Below, one piece after another: positions 27,241 through 36,009 of a stretch of 57,743 bases of DNA. Source of the DNA: Rhizobiaceae bacterium. GTDB lineage: Bacteria > Pseudomonadota > Alphaproteobacteria > Rhizobiales > Rhizobiaceae. The first letter of the stretch is position 1. Each line of letters starts with the position of its first letter. Under the pieces are notes generated by a model. That model had not been told where the DNA came from and did not search any database. It saw nothing but the letters and a program-made list of their open reading frames with translations. Where the stretch lies: positions 1 to 57,743 of the forward strand of contig JAEPMD010000024.1 in NCBI GenBank assembly GCA_017644105.1, given 5' to 3'. The position numbers and the translations under genes were made by a program.

Positions 27241-28077
27241 TTAGAAGTTTTCACCGGCTTCAATGCGGTAGTTCTGGCCTTTATCGACCATAGCAACGAG
27301 ACGAATAATACAACCATCGCCGCGATCCCAATTCCAAGGGAAGAATGCAAATGTACAGCGCTTGCCGGTCACGGCATCTAGATCACCACCGACATTTTCA
27401 ATACCCAAGATACCGTTGCTGAAGAGTTTGTTATGTACTGGCTCCCACTCTGGGAAATCGTCTTTCCAGTTCCGGCCACCAGACCATTCCGTATATTCAT
27501 CTTCAAGATGAGGTAGAATTGGGCCGTTACGTTGTGGACCAATGGCCGTTGCAAGTGGGTGATCGTTGGCTTGCGTATCGTGGCCAACCACTTTCACCCC
27601 CTTTTCGACCATCCAATCAGCCGCAGACGGTACCAAGCCTGGGCAATAAGCAAAGTAATCGCCATCCTCATATTCTTTGTGCCAACCGGTATTGATGATG
27701 AGAACATCGTTTTTGCGGATCGCATGGCCACAAGCTTTTTCAAGATCTTCTCCGGTAATTGGCTCCCACTTCTTTTTCGGGATCGACACAACAAGACCCG
27801 AACCAAAGAAATGCGGAAGCGGTACTTCATCAATAAAGGGTGTGCCAGGCACCACATGCGCAGGCGCATCAATATGCGTGGTCACGTGCATTGTTGTGGT
27901 GATTGTTTGGCTCAAAACGCCAGATTTAGCCATATAATGCTTACGCTCAATAGCGACGTCTTTAAAATAAGGCCAGTTTGGACACTGAAAACCATAACGG
28001 TGACTAAGGTTGTAAAATTCAAGCCCCATATCATTATCTGTATTTGCCTGGAACTCTATTCCGCGAATCTCAACCAT
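27241..28077 (-). CDS. Cyclase-family metal hydrolase (kynurenine formamidase-like fold)
   Basis: This 278-aa protein belongs to the cyclase family (PF04199), whose members hydrolyse amides or lactone/cyclic substrates using a metal bound by HxDxPxH. Here the motif is HIDAPAH near residue 76, preceded by TMHVTT. Other landmarks are NDVLIINTGWH and KVVGHDTQANDHPL. AGGAGG lies just before ATG 28077. It is the first gene of the operon divergent from IclR and probably performs the initial hydrolysis of the imported compound. Confidence 0.9.
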   Translation of the reverse strand: MVEIRGIEFQANTDNDMGLEFYNLSHRYGFQCPNWPYFKDVAIERKHYMAKSGVLSQTITTTMHVTTHIDAPAHVVPGTPFIDEVPLPHFFGSGLVVSIPKKKWEPITGEDLEKACGHAIRKNDVLIINTGWHKEYEDGDYFAYCPGLVPSAADWMVEKGVKVVGHDTQANDHPLATAIGPQRNGPILPHLEDEYTEWSGGRNWKDDFPEWEPVHNKLFSNGILGIENVGGDLDAVTGKRCTFAFFPWNWDRGDGCIIRLVAMVDKGQNYRIEAGENF

Positions 28078-28217
28078 CTTTTCCTCCTGAAACCATCGCG
28101 TAGTCGCGACTTAAATTAAATTCCTTTGGTACAATTTGATGTACTTGTCTCACATATTGATGCATGCGTACCGTATTGCGGTCAGGCAATTTTTACGCTA
28201 TCGTGGGTTTTCTGTAT

Positions 28218-28256
28218 CGCATTATGGGTTTTTACGATATTAGTACCCATATTGCG
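28218..28256. promoter_or_regulatory. Long inverted repeat upstream of the IclR-family gene (candidate operator)
   Basis: CGCATTATGGGT (28218-28229) is mirrored by ACCCATATTGCG (28245-28256) with one mismatch and a 15-nt spacer. It sits 24 bases before the IclR start and about 140 bases from the divergent cyclase start, so it could mediate autoregulation and control of the leftward operon. Confidence 0.6.
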
Positions 28257-28279
28257 GATGAAATTGTGAGTGAGAGGCC

Positions 28280-29050
28280 ATGTTGAAGAGAAAAGAATCA
28301 GATCAAGGACGAAGCGGCGTCCAAGTTATATCTCGTGCTGCAGATATTCTGCGGGCACTTAAAAACAATCAATCGGGCATGAGTCTGGGGCAAATTGCCA
28401 ATCGAATAGATTTACCACGCTCAACGGTGCAGAGGATCGTCAGTGCACTCCAAGCCGAGCAGTTCATTATATCTGATTCCAATGGTGGCGGTCTTAAACT
28501 TGGACCGGGGCTCACGGCTCTAGGCGACGCAACAAAGTACAATATCGTTGAACAATGCCGATTGCTGCTCACTGAACTGACCCACGAAACCGGCGAAACC
28601 GCAGATTTATCCGTTCTTCGCGGCGGCGCTATGATCTTTTTAGATCAAGTACCCGGCACACACAGGTTGCGCACGGTGTCTTCCGTTGGCGAAGTCTTTC
28701 CGCTTACAACAACGGCCAATGGTAGAGCATGCTTATCCGCCCTTCCCTCAGATAAAGCTGAAGAGCTTATCCTGGATGAGTGGGAAAGATGGAATGTTGA
28801 AGGCGACTTGGACGCGTTTAAAGATAATCTTGCGAAAATTCGAGAAGATGGTCTTGCTTATGACACCGACGATCACACGCTAGGTATTTCGGCGATCGGA
28901 TTTTCTTTCAAAGACTGGGCGGGAGATATTCACGCAATATCAGTCCCCGTACCTTCCACCAGGTTTGAAGCGGAAAGAGAAAACATTGAGCGCGCAATTC
29001 GCTTAACATCTAAACACATCGATAAGATGGTCGACCGCGGAGATATTTAG
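28280..29050 (+). CDS. IclR-family transcriptional regulator
   Basis: This 256-aa protein has an N-terminal winged helix (VISRAADILRALKNNQSGMSLGQIANRIDLPRSTVQRIVSAL) and a C-terminal effector-binding GAF-like domain (TGETADLSVLRGGAMIFLDQV; AYDTDDHTLGISAIGFSFKDW). It is divergent from the Liv/BKACE operon and is the obvious candidate to sense its substrate or an intermediate. Confidence 0.94.
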   Translation: MLKRKESDQGRSGVQVISRAADILRALKNNQSGMSLGQIANRIDLPRSTVQRIVSALQAEQFIISDSNGGGLKLGPGLTALGDATKYNIVEQCRLLLTELTHETGETADLSVLRGGAMIFLDQVPGTHRLRTVSSVGEVFPLTTTANGRACLSALPSDKAEELILDEWERWNVEGDLDAFKDNLAKIREDGLAYDTDDHTLGISAIGFSFKDWAGDIHAISVPVPSTRFEAERENIERAIRLTSKHIDKMVDRGDI

Positions 29051-29068
29051 TCTCAGTAAAAACAGCAA

Positions 29069-30757
29069 TTAGTTGGGCAGATCTACAATTTTGATATTTG
29101 CCCGATGGGAATAAACCAATTGCTTGCTATTGGGCAGGATGACAGCGCCTCGCGGCGATTCTGTATCAGCGAGTTCAAGCACTATTTCGTTAGATTTTAA
29201 GTTCACAATTTTTATATTTTGTTGATAGCCACCCGATAACAGTAAATTTTCTCCATCTGGTAAAAATTGAGCAACATCAGCTTCATAAGGCAATTCGCGC
29301 ACTAATTCTCCGGAAAGTAAATTCCACACTTTTACACCCTTAGTGGCCGTAACAAACAATTCATTGTCGGGGCTAATAGATGTGTAGCTAGCACCTTTTG
29401 AAGTACCATTAAACTCAGAGATCAATTCTTGAGTCTCGACATCCCAAACCCGCGTCCATCCATCAGTCGATCCCGAAATTAAAAACTTGCCATCGGTGGA
29501 AAAAATTAACGACGACGCATGATTATCATGACCATAGAAAGTTCCAATTGGAACTTCCGCTCCAATTTCAAACAAACCTATTTTAAAGAGTTGTTGGCGA
29601 TCAGATTCTCCGTCATCAAGTAAAGTTGCAGCAATATACTTATTGTCTGGACTAATGGTTGCCACTGTTGAGGTGGATTGTCCCAATGGCAATCTCCATT
29701 TTTCGTTAGTGGTCTCCGTGGTTGAAACAAAAATATACCCAAACGCATGCAGACCGTCAGATCCTTCTTTTGGCAAGGCCAAACTAACTATGCTGACTAA
29801 CAGACTTCCATCGCGACTTAAATGCGTCGATGCTCCTTTAGCATGCCAAAGGCGCGAAGTTGGATAAAACCGAACCCTGCTTGGATCCTCAAGATCCACG
29901 ATTGCGCTTCTATTTTCTCTTGCATAATTTGAAATATAAACGTTGCCCGATGTTCCCACTAACTCAATATTGTGCTCATTGAAGTGTTGTAATTCAAGCA
30001 GACCTCCTAAAGAAGCAACATCTATAGGGCTATCATGAGGTACCGCGGCCAATCGCTCATTCGTATCCGGCTCCCAAATTTCTTGATAAACACCACCATC
30101 TCCACCAAAGTAATTGTAGCGATATTTTGGATCTGGCTTCACGCTAAAATACTCACTCCCAACATTGCGCACAATATTGGTGATTAGCGATCCATCAATT
30201 TTCAATTCAGCTTGCTTTTTTTGAAGTTCGGTTATGATGTCGAGCGCTTGGCTAAATGCCCTTTCAACTGCTGTTTTTTCATATACCCCATCCACGACGT
30301 CCAAACTAGGCGCACGAAATCGGAGTTCAGAACCATTTGCTAAATGCCGTTTACCCATTGGCAATCCGAATTCGATACAACAGTCGCGCCCGCCCAAGAA
30401 TGCTATTGCACATGCGTCCGCACATATTTCACCTTCAGCGGTAGACGAAACCAATTGAAATTTTATCAATATCTCTGCGATTTTTAAAGCTTCAGAGACA
30501 TCACCATCTGTACCTGAAAAACAAACAACATAATTTTTTCCACCACCAGATGGTTCAAACAAGAATTCCTTCAGAATTTTTTCGAAAATATCTGCATCAC
30601 CAGTCTTAATCACGCCATCAATTGAAAAACTACATCCATTAATGGACGTAAGCCCCTCGCCTGTATCTGTGATCTCTGCCGCTTGTGCTGTCCAAAACCC
30701 AATTGAGACAATAACGCTTACGAAAAAGCCCAGAGTTAATTTTGCTATACTTTTCAT
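29069..30757 (-). CDS. ClpP-like periplasmic domain fused to a beta-propeller; putative pseudo-enzyme
   Basis: This 562-aa protein has a signal peptide (residues 1-26, ending AQA). The N-terminal half (about 27-200) resembles the ClpP/crotonase-fold predicted periplasmic proteins of COG3904: CSFSIDGVIKTGDAD, YVVCFSGTDGDVSEALKIAEI, ICADACAIAFLGG and LRFRAPSLDV. The rest (about 270-562) is a WD40-like propeller, e.g. GHDNHASSLIFSTDGKFLISGSTDGWTRVWDVETQELI. Compared with its downstream paralogue, the Ser of SAC is Asp114, the His of FHAPS is Arg148, and the GG of the first motif is lost. Catalysis is therefore unlikely. It lies 23 bases downstream of the paralogue, in the same orientation. The function is unknown. 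Confidence 0.8.
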   Translation of the reverse strand: MKSIAKLTLGFFVSVIVSIGFWTAQAAEITDTGEGLTSINGCSFSIDGVIKTGDADIFEKILKEFLFEPSGGGKNYVVCFSGTDGDVSEALKIAEILIKFQLVSSTAEGEICADACAIAFLGGRDCCIEFGLPMGKRHLANGSELRFRAPSLDVVDGVYEKTAVERAFSQALDIITELQKKQAELKIDGSLITNIVRNVGSEYFSVKPDPKYRYNYFGGDGGVYQEIWEPDTNERLAAVPHDSPIDVASLGGLLELQHFNEHNIELVGTSGNVYISNYARENRSAIVDLEDPSRVRFYPTSRLWHAKGASTHLSRDGSLLVSIVSLALPKEGSDGLHAFGYIFVSTTETTNEKWRLPLGQSTSTVATISPDNKYIAATLLDDGESDRQQLFKIGLFEIGAEVPIGTFYGHDNHASSLIFSTDGKFLISGSTDGWTRVWDVETQELISEFNGTSKGASYTSISPDNELFVTATKGVKVWNLLSGELVRELPYEADVAQFLPDGENLLLSGGYQQNIKIVNLKSNEIVLELADTESPRGAVILPNSKQLVYSHRANIKIVDLPN

Positions 30758-30779
30758 AATTCACCCCCGCATTTACAAA

Positions 30780-31859
30780 TTATCTTGTAGATTCAAGCGT
30801 TCGACTTCCGCGCATCAAAATTGTCGAACGAAATGCGCCTTTTAAATTTGGATCAGGATCTTTAAATGGATCGCCGCCATTTTGGCTCAAGGCAACATTA
30901 TAGATATAGTTTTTCCGTTGATCTCTGGAGGCTCTGATTGAACAATCCATCTCACCATCGAACGGTTGGAACTCATAAACACGTCCTCGCTGGAGGAAAC
31001 GATTGCCAACACCCTTGCGGGCGTTGAATATGCCTTTCCAATCGTCATCATCCACTGGTACCATGCCAAAAAAATATTCGTCCTCGACAATCGGCCCAAT
31101 CGCGTACCATTTGTATGAATTCCAACAGGCCGCAATAAATGTATCTTTTTGTATTTTTCGTTGACGATACCCGGTCAATCGTATGAAGGCTAACTCCGCT
31201 TGGTCGAGAGTATTGATCATGAAGAAGTCATCCCCTCTATGCGAAATAATATCTATCAAGAGCCTTTGAGGTATCGACAGTTCCTCTGCATGTTTACGAA
31301 GCTCAAATATTGCATTCATGGCAATCTTGTAGGCCTTGGAGACCGCTACTTCAGTATAATTCTGCTCAGGAACCGATAAAGATGGCGCATGAAAACCAAT
31401 TTTGGAACCAGGAAAAACGTAGCGATTAGGAACGGATTTCTTGTTTTGTCGGTCATAACCGTGACCACCCAAGAACGCGATAGCACACGCAGACAAACAA
31501 GTAGCGCGATCAGGGACCGACGTGGTGATAAAGTGTTTTGCAAATAGCTTGGCTAGTCTAATACCTTCAAGATAATTTCCACCAGCACTTGAAAAGCAAA
31601 CAACATATTGAAGATCATTATCGAGTTTGTAAGCTTTATTACTATCCTCAAAATTCGCATTCGAACGAGTTGCCGCCTGAATAATCTCTTCAACCTTCGC
31701 AGCATCCCCTTTCTGCACAATGCCTTCAATCATCATAGAGCATTGGCTAACATTTGTCAGACCGACTCCGGTTTCGTAAACTTGTGCAGAATAAGCTTTT
31801 AAAGAGAAGGTGTTCGCAACAAAAATCATTGTAATTGCTAGAATTAATCTTTGAAACAT
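30780..31859 (-). CDS. ClpP/SppA-like periplasmic protein (COG3904-type), paralogue of the propeller fusion
   Basis: This 359-aa protein, started at 31859 (GGGGTGGG upstream), has a signal peptide ending near YSA. The fold-defining features of ClpP-like serine peptidases are retained: FSSAGGNYLEGIRLAKLF (oxyanion GG), CLSACAIAFLGG with Ser123 at the nucleophile position, and KIGFHAPSLSV with His157. The N-terminal leader ETGVGLTNVSQCSMMIEGIV matches the neighbouring paralogue closely. The C-terminal 130 residues match no family I recognise. Peptidase activity is inferred from position only. The two genes form a likely two-gene operon. Confidence 0.78.
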   Translation of the reverse strand: MFQRLILAITMIFVANTFSLKAYSAQVYETGVGLTNVSQCSMMIEGIVQKGDAAKVEEIIQAATRSNANFEDSNKAYKLDNDLQYVVCFSSAGGNYLEGIRLAKLFAKHFITTSVPDRATCLSACAIAFLGGHGYDRQNKKSVPNRYVFPGSKIGFHAPSLSVPEQNYTEVAVSKAYKIAMNAIFELRKHAEELSIPQRLLIDIISHRGDDFFMINTLDQAELAFIRLTGYRQRKIQKDTFIAACWNSYKWYAIGPIVEDEYFFGMVPVDDDDWKGIFNARKGVGNRFLQRGRVYEFQPFDGEMDCSIRASRDQRKNYIYNVALSQNGGDPFKDPDPNLKGAFRSTILMRGSRTLESTR

Positions 31860-32182
31860 AACGCCCACCCCACACATTATTGATTTAGTTCTTTAATCGC
31901 CGTTCAAAAAATGCATCGTTGACACAAATTAAGTCAACTATTTTGTGCAATTAATATGTGGATTGAAAGCACAGAGCGTTTTGAAGGATACTTCAAATCA
32001 AAAACATAACTGGTTTGAATTTACTGAGAAGAATTGTTCGCCCTTGAAGCAAAATTTAATAATTGCCTTTCTTACACACCTCCGAACACTTGAAACCTCT
32101 CATGTGGTTACCCATTTGACTTCTATACAAAAACTTGACTATTTTAATCATGTTATATTGATGATATAATAGGAGCTTAACC
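31860..32182 (+). promoter_or_regulatory. Divergent intergenic region with palindrome before the siderophore-interacting gene
   Basis: This AT-rich stretch of about 320 bases holds no convincing gene. Just before the rightward gene lies a perfect inverted repeat, TTATAT (32153-32158), spacer TGATG, ATATAA (32164-32169), immediately followed by the ribosome binding site AGGAG. A regulator bound here would block both transcription and access to the start. Iron control is plausible from the gene's role but not shown. Confidence 0.45.
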
Positions 32183-32998
32183 GTGGCGCTACAATCTACC
32201 CTTCAGAAAATTGCAAACAAAGTAACAAAACGTGCTGGCCCCAGAGTATTGAGCGTTAAAAAGGCGTATTACCTCACGCCCAATATGATTAGAATAACAT
32301 TTGCAGGCCCTGAGCTTGAAGGTTTTCCAACGGGATGCGAAGGTGGCAATTGTAAGCTTATTATCCCGGAACCGTATGAAACGAAGGACTTGTTCACAAA
32401 TCGACTTGAGAACGGTGATCGCTCAGTCCGCAGAACTTATACTGTCCGGCATTATCGCAAAGATGCCCAAGAGCTGGATATAGATTTTGTCGCCCATGGT
32501 GATAATGGCCCGGCTAGTCGATGGGCAATGAATGCAAGAGAAGGCAGTTTTATAGGGTTTGCAGGCCCAAGCGGACCCAAAGTTACGCATTTTGAAGCAG
32601 ATTGGTATCTTGTTGCAGCTGATCCATCCGCAATTCCTGTTGCAGCCGCAACACTGGAAGCCATGCCACGCGATGCGAAGGGTGTCGCACTCTTTGAAGT
32701 CACAAGTCTTGACGACAAACAAGAGATCAACGCGCCCGATGGGATTGATATTCATTGGATTGAACATACTGACCCAAGTAAAAACTCCAATGCCCAAAAC
32801 AAATTTATTCGCTCACTTGATTGGCCTGAAGGTCGTGTGCAAACCTGCATCGCTGGTGAATCCCATGTCATCCGATCATTAAGGGCATTTCTTCAGCACG
32901 ATAGACAAGTTGCAAAGAAAGATTTGTATATTTCAGGCTATTGGAAAATCGGCCTCATCGAGGATGAGCACCAAGCGTTTAAACGCGCTGAGGGATAA
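32183..32998 (+). CDS. Siderophore-interacting FAD-binding protein (SIP family ferric reductase)
   Basis: This 271-aa cytosolic flavoprotein of the ViuB/YqjH family reduces ferric siderophores to release iron. GTG 32183 follows AGGAG. The FAD-binding barrel has RRTYTVRHYRKDAQELDIDFVAHGDNGPASRWAMNA (the RxYT and xDxVxHGxxGPAxxWA family motifs) and FAGPSGPK. The C-terminal NAD(P)H-side domain ends with the family motif DLYISGYWKIGLIEDEH. No siderophore receptor or transporter adjoins it; the nearest metal-uptake genes are the B12 operon 3.4 kb to the right. Confidence 0.94.
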   Translation: MALQSTLQKIANKVTKRAGPRVLSVKKAYYLTPNMIRITFAGPELEGFPTGCEGGNCKLIIPEPYETKDLFTNRLENGDRSVRRTYTVRHYRKDAQELDIDFVAHGDNGPASRWAMNAREGSFIGFAGPSGPKVTHFEADWYLVAADPSAIPVAAATLEAMPRDAKGVALFEVTSLDDKQEINAPDGIDIHWIEHTDPSKNSNAQNKFIRSLDWPEGRVQTCIAGESHVIRSLRAFLQHDRQVAKKDLYISGYWKIGLIEDEHQAFKRAEG

Positions 32999-33007
32999 CT
33001 ATATAAA

Positions 33008-33082
33008 ACCGCTTCCATTTTATTCAACCAAATCTCTCTGCGGAGTTAGATCATCAAGTTTGGTTTAAGAAACAGAAGCGGT
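33008..33082. terminator. Nested two-stem structure between convergent genes
   Basis: The outer stem is ACCGCTTC (33008-33015) with GAAGCGGT (33075-33082). The inner stem is AACCAAA (33026-33032) with TTTGGTT (33059-33065). Near-symmetric internal loops of 10 and 9 nt separate them. It fills the gap between the SIP gene and the chemotaxis receptor, so two-way termination or a small structured RNA are the options. Confidence 0.5.
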
Positions 33083-33092
33083 ATTATTAGTT

Positions 33093-35372
33093 TTAAGCAC
33101 TCTTCGTATTAAAGAAATCAATGTGATCGTTTAACCGATCGGCAGCACCAGAAAGATCTTTGGCCGTGCTTGTGCTATCGTGAATAAGATAAGAATTATC
33201 ACGTGTCTTCTGATTGATTTCAGTCATTTCAGACGACAATTTGCGGATTTCAGCAGCTTGGGATCTGCTTCCATTCGAGATCGTGTTAATCGCATCAACA
33301 ACATTATTGATATTGTCGTGGATTTTGCTCAATGAATCCTGAGAACTTTGCACTAAATCCACACCGTCAGACACCTTCTTGGAGCTGGCATTGACCAGAG
33401 CCTTGATCTCTTTTGCTGCCACAGCAACGCTACCTGCCAATTCTTTGACCTCTATTGCCACAACAGCAAACCCCTTCCCGCTATCACCAGCACGGGCAGC
33501 TTCCACTGAAGCGTTCAGAGCAAGCAAATTGGTCTGGAACGCAATGTCATCAATCGTGTCTGTGATCTCAGCGACTTTGACACTGTTTTCATTGATTTCC
33601 TGCATGGCAAATACGGCATTGGCCGCAATCGCATTGCCTTCAGTTGCAGCATCAGCAGCTTTGCGAGTGAGATTTGTTGCAGTTTCAGAACTTTCAACAC
33701 TTGTATCAACCAGACGCGCCATCTCATTCATAGAGCCCACCGTCTGCTCAATCGCAGACGCATGAACTTCTGACTGATCAGCAAGTGACTTGGATTTATT
33801 GACAATTGAACCTGTAGAATCTGCAATCTGGAGCGACGCCTTATTGATCTCTCCAACCAGATCTTCCAGTTTTTGACCGGTCAAATTGGCATCATCTTTT
33901 AGCGCGTTAAACACCCCCTGATAGTCTGTATCAATACGCGCAGACAAGTCGCCATTGGCCAGTGATTGCAACATTTTTGAAAAGTCCTGCATCGCATTAT
34001 CCACCATGTCGGTGACAGAATTTAAACCACTTACCAATTCACCATAGGAATCTGAGGTATCATCTGTATTGATTTTGCGACTGAAATCTCCTTCTGCGGC
34101 CGCGGCAACAACAAACGAGATTTCCCGTTGGATGTTCTTCTCCTGCTCGATCTGCAGCTTTTCCAACTCAGCTAGTTCTCTTGTTTTGATGGCGTTGGCT
34201 TTAAATATCTCCATTGAGCCCGCCATGTCGCCCAGATCATCCGTGCGTTCACTTCCCGGGATCTCTTTATCAAGTTTCCCGTCCGCCAAATCATGCATCG
34301 CCTCAGTTAAACCCTGAATATCGCGTCCCAAAACGCGGGTCATTGTAACAACGGCAATGCCGATAATACAAAGTAGTGCAATTGAGATTGCTGCAATGAT
34401 GAGGGTGATCCTTGATGTCGCGGCTTCTTTCGATGCCATAACTTCCTCACCATTTAACTGCAATGCCGTCGAGAATGAATCGACCGCGCTGAGAATATTG
34501 GCGGTGAAAGCAGCTACTGTCGAAGCTTTGTTTTCAAGGTAACTTAAACGGCTTTTGGAAACTGTCTTCCATTGTTTTTCTGCATCACGGGTTAACTGAT
34601 AAAATGCTTTGGCTTCTGCTTTTCCGTCATCCAAAAACGTCGAGCTGACCCTCTTTGCACCTTTGCGCAAAGATTTGAGCTCTGCTGCTGCAGTTTTCGC
34701 AGTGTCAGACGTGGGGTTAGCTCGAAACTCCATGATTGCTAATTTGGCACCAAGTACGAGTTTGTCTGAAGTGGACACATTAGCGATGAGTTCCTGACTG
34801 CCAGAATTATAAGCAAATTGAGTGATTTCCGATAAATATTTTTCCAAACCACCGATAATATTCGTATCAAAGTCAGCTTCTTGTTGGCGAACCTCATCAC
34901 GTGTAATTATTGTCCCTTCAAACATTGGGCGCAAATTACTCAAGATCTCATCTATTGTAACTTCAGCCGGCTCAGCATCAGCATCATCGATCTTAGCTTC
35001 TTTTATTGATGTATCGGATGTTTCATTTTCCACAGGAGCAGCAACTTGCGCGGTAGATGCTACGGTCATTTGACCGAAGCTTCCATCAACAATGCTTGCA
35101 TAAATCTCTGTAGAAGTCTGAAGATATTTATCAAATTCTGCCAGTAAGTCTTCTCGCGGCAAGTCAGGTGAGTTTGAAATAAAATTCACCTGTTCATTAA
35201 TCGCAAAGCGAAAGTCCGCGATTAATAAGTTTGATTTTTCATGCTGTTTGATGTCGTTTTTTAATTGCTTGTTTTCATAAACGATCCAAATAGCGGCAGC
35301 GCCAACCATAACCGCAGGCATAAAGGCAGCTAGGCAAAGGCCTAGTATCTTGGAAGAAATAGTCCGAAACAT
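33093..35372 (-). CDS. Methyl-accepting chemotaxis protein with large periplasmic domain and tandem HAMP
   Basis: This 759-aa transmembrane chemoreceptor has membrane segments near residues 10-30 and 325-347. The periplasmic sensor of about 290 residues is helical and carries an unusual acidic linker (about 115-150). After the second membrane segment come a HAMP domain (VLGRDIQGLTEAMHDLADGKLDKEIPG) and a second HAMP-like unit (AAAEGDFSRKI; LANGDLSARID). The signalling domain tip is IDDIAFQTNLLALNASVEAARAG. No CheR/CheB docking pentapeptide is seen at the C-terminus. The stimulus is unknown. Confidence 0.94.
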   Translation of the reverse strand: MFRTISSKILGLCLAAFMPAVMVGAAAIWIVYENKQLKNDIKQHEKSNLLIADFRFAINEQVNFISNSPDLPREDLLAEFDKYLQTSTEIYASIVDGSFGQMTVASTAQVAAPVENETSDTSIKEAKIDDADAEPAEVTIDEILSNLRPMFEGTIITRDEVRQQEADFDTNIIGGLEKYLSEITQFAYNSGSQELIANVSTSDKLVLGAKLAIMEFRANPTSDTAKTAAAELKSLRKGAKRVSSTFLDDGKAEAKAFYQLTRDAEKQWKTVSKSRLSYLENKASTVAAFTANILSAVDSFSTALQLNGEEVMASKEAATSRITLIIAAISIALLCIIGIAVVTMTRVLGRDIQGLTEAMHDLADGKLDKEIPGSERTDDLGDMAGSMEIFKANAIKTRELAELEKLQIEQEKNIQREISFVVAAAAEGDFSRKINTDDTSDSYGELVSGLNSVTDMVDNAMQDFSKMLQSLANGDLSARIDTDYQGVFNALKDDANLTGQKLEDLVGEINKASLQIADSTGSIVNKSKSLADQSEVHASAIEQTVGSMNEMARLVDTSVESSETATNLTRKAADAATEGNAIAANAVFAMQEINENSVKVAEITDTIDDIAFQTNLLALNASVEAARAGDSGKGFAVVAIEVKELAGSVAVAAKEIKALVNASSKKVSDGVDLVQSSQDSLSKIHDNINNVVDAINTISNGSRSQAAEIRKLSSEMTEINQKTRDNSYLIHDSTSTAKDLSGAADRLNDHIDFFNTKSA

Positions 35373-35415
35373 TGATTTTATACTCTTTGAGAATTATCGG
35401 TGCGATTGCCAGTTG

Positions 35416-36009
35416 CTATTTGACGAGCACTATTGTCATGTAGACTGGTACAGAATCTGAGATGCTAGAAAGCTGAACAGATGACTTTAACGCTTCCACA
35501 ACTTCATTGATTTGCAAGTTATTAGCGCTCACGATGACAGGTGCAGCAGTGTTAACAATTACTGAATCTTCGCCTGTACGCGTGACCAAAACATCAAACT
35601 CAATTTCTGTTGTGATACCGACTAAAGACAATTCGCCTTCAACAAAAGACTCAGTCGATTCACCGACTTCCAGAGATGAATATTCATCCAAGTCTATTTC
35701 AGCGGAGAAAGTCGCTGCAGGAAAACTATCGACCTTATATAGCCAATCTTTCATACGCTGATCGCGCACCTCGATTTCGGAATCAACGGTATCCATATCG
35801 AGTGAAATCGAAAGATTACCTGATGCATCAACACCACCTGATATTCCGCTGATGACATGATTTTTAGCGACATGTTCCTTCTTTGTTGAAACGTAAGTAA
35901 GTGAAGACAAATCTTCATTTACGCTCCAATCGTTTGCTGCAAAAGCTGATGAAACACCACCGGTTAAAAAAAAAGCTGCTGCAATTGCACATCTATTGAT
36001 ATTCATCAA
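35416..36009 (-). CDS. YceI-family periplasmic protein
   Basis: This 197-aa protein has a signal peptide (cleavage near AFA, residue 24) and a YceI-like lipocalin-type beta-barrel pattern: WSVNEDLSSLTYVSTKKEHVAKNH, VDSEIEVRDQRMKDWLYKVDSFPAATFSAEI, FVEGELSLVGITTEIEFDV. Family members bind isoprenoid or other amphiphilic ligands; the ligand here is unknown. It may be expressed with the chemoreceptor gene 43 bases downstream, and a sensory partnership is possible. Confidence 0.85.
   Translation of the reverse strand: MMNINRCAIAAAFFLTGGVSSAFAANDWSVNEDLSSLTYVSTKKEHVAKNHVISGISGGVDASGNLSISLDMDTVDSEIEVRDQRMKDWLYKVDSFPAATFSAEIDLDEYSSLEVGESTESFVEGELSLVGITTEIEFDVLVTRTGEDSVIVNTAAPVIVSANNLQINEVVEALKSSVQLSSISDSVPVYMTIVLVK

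Noticed and set aside
19443-28077. Carnitine degradation operon
   Set aside because: The BKACE plus hydroxyacid dehydrogenase fits, but the betainyl-CoA thioesterase is missing and a cyclase-like hydrolase, cupin and SDR are added. Kept only as an analogy.
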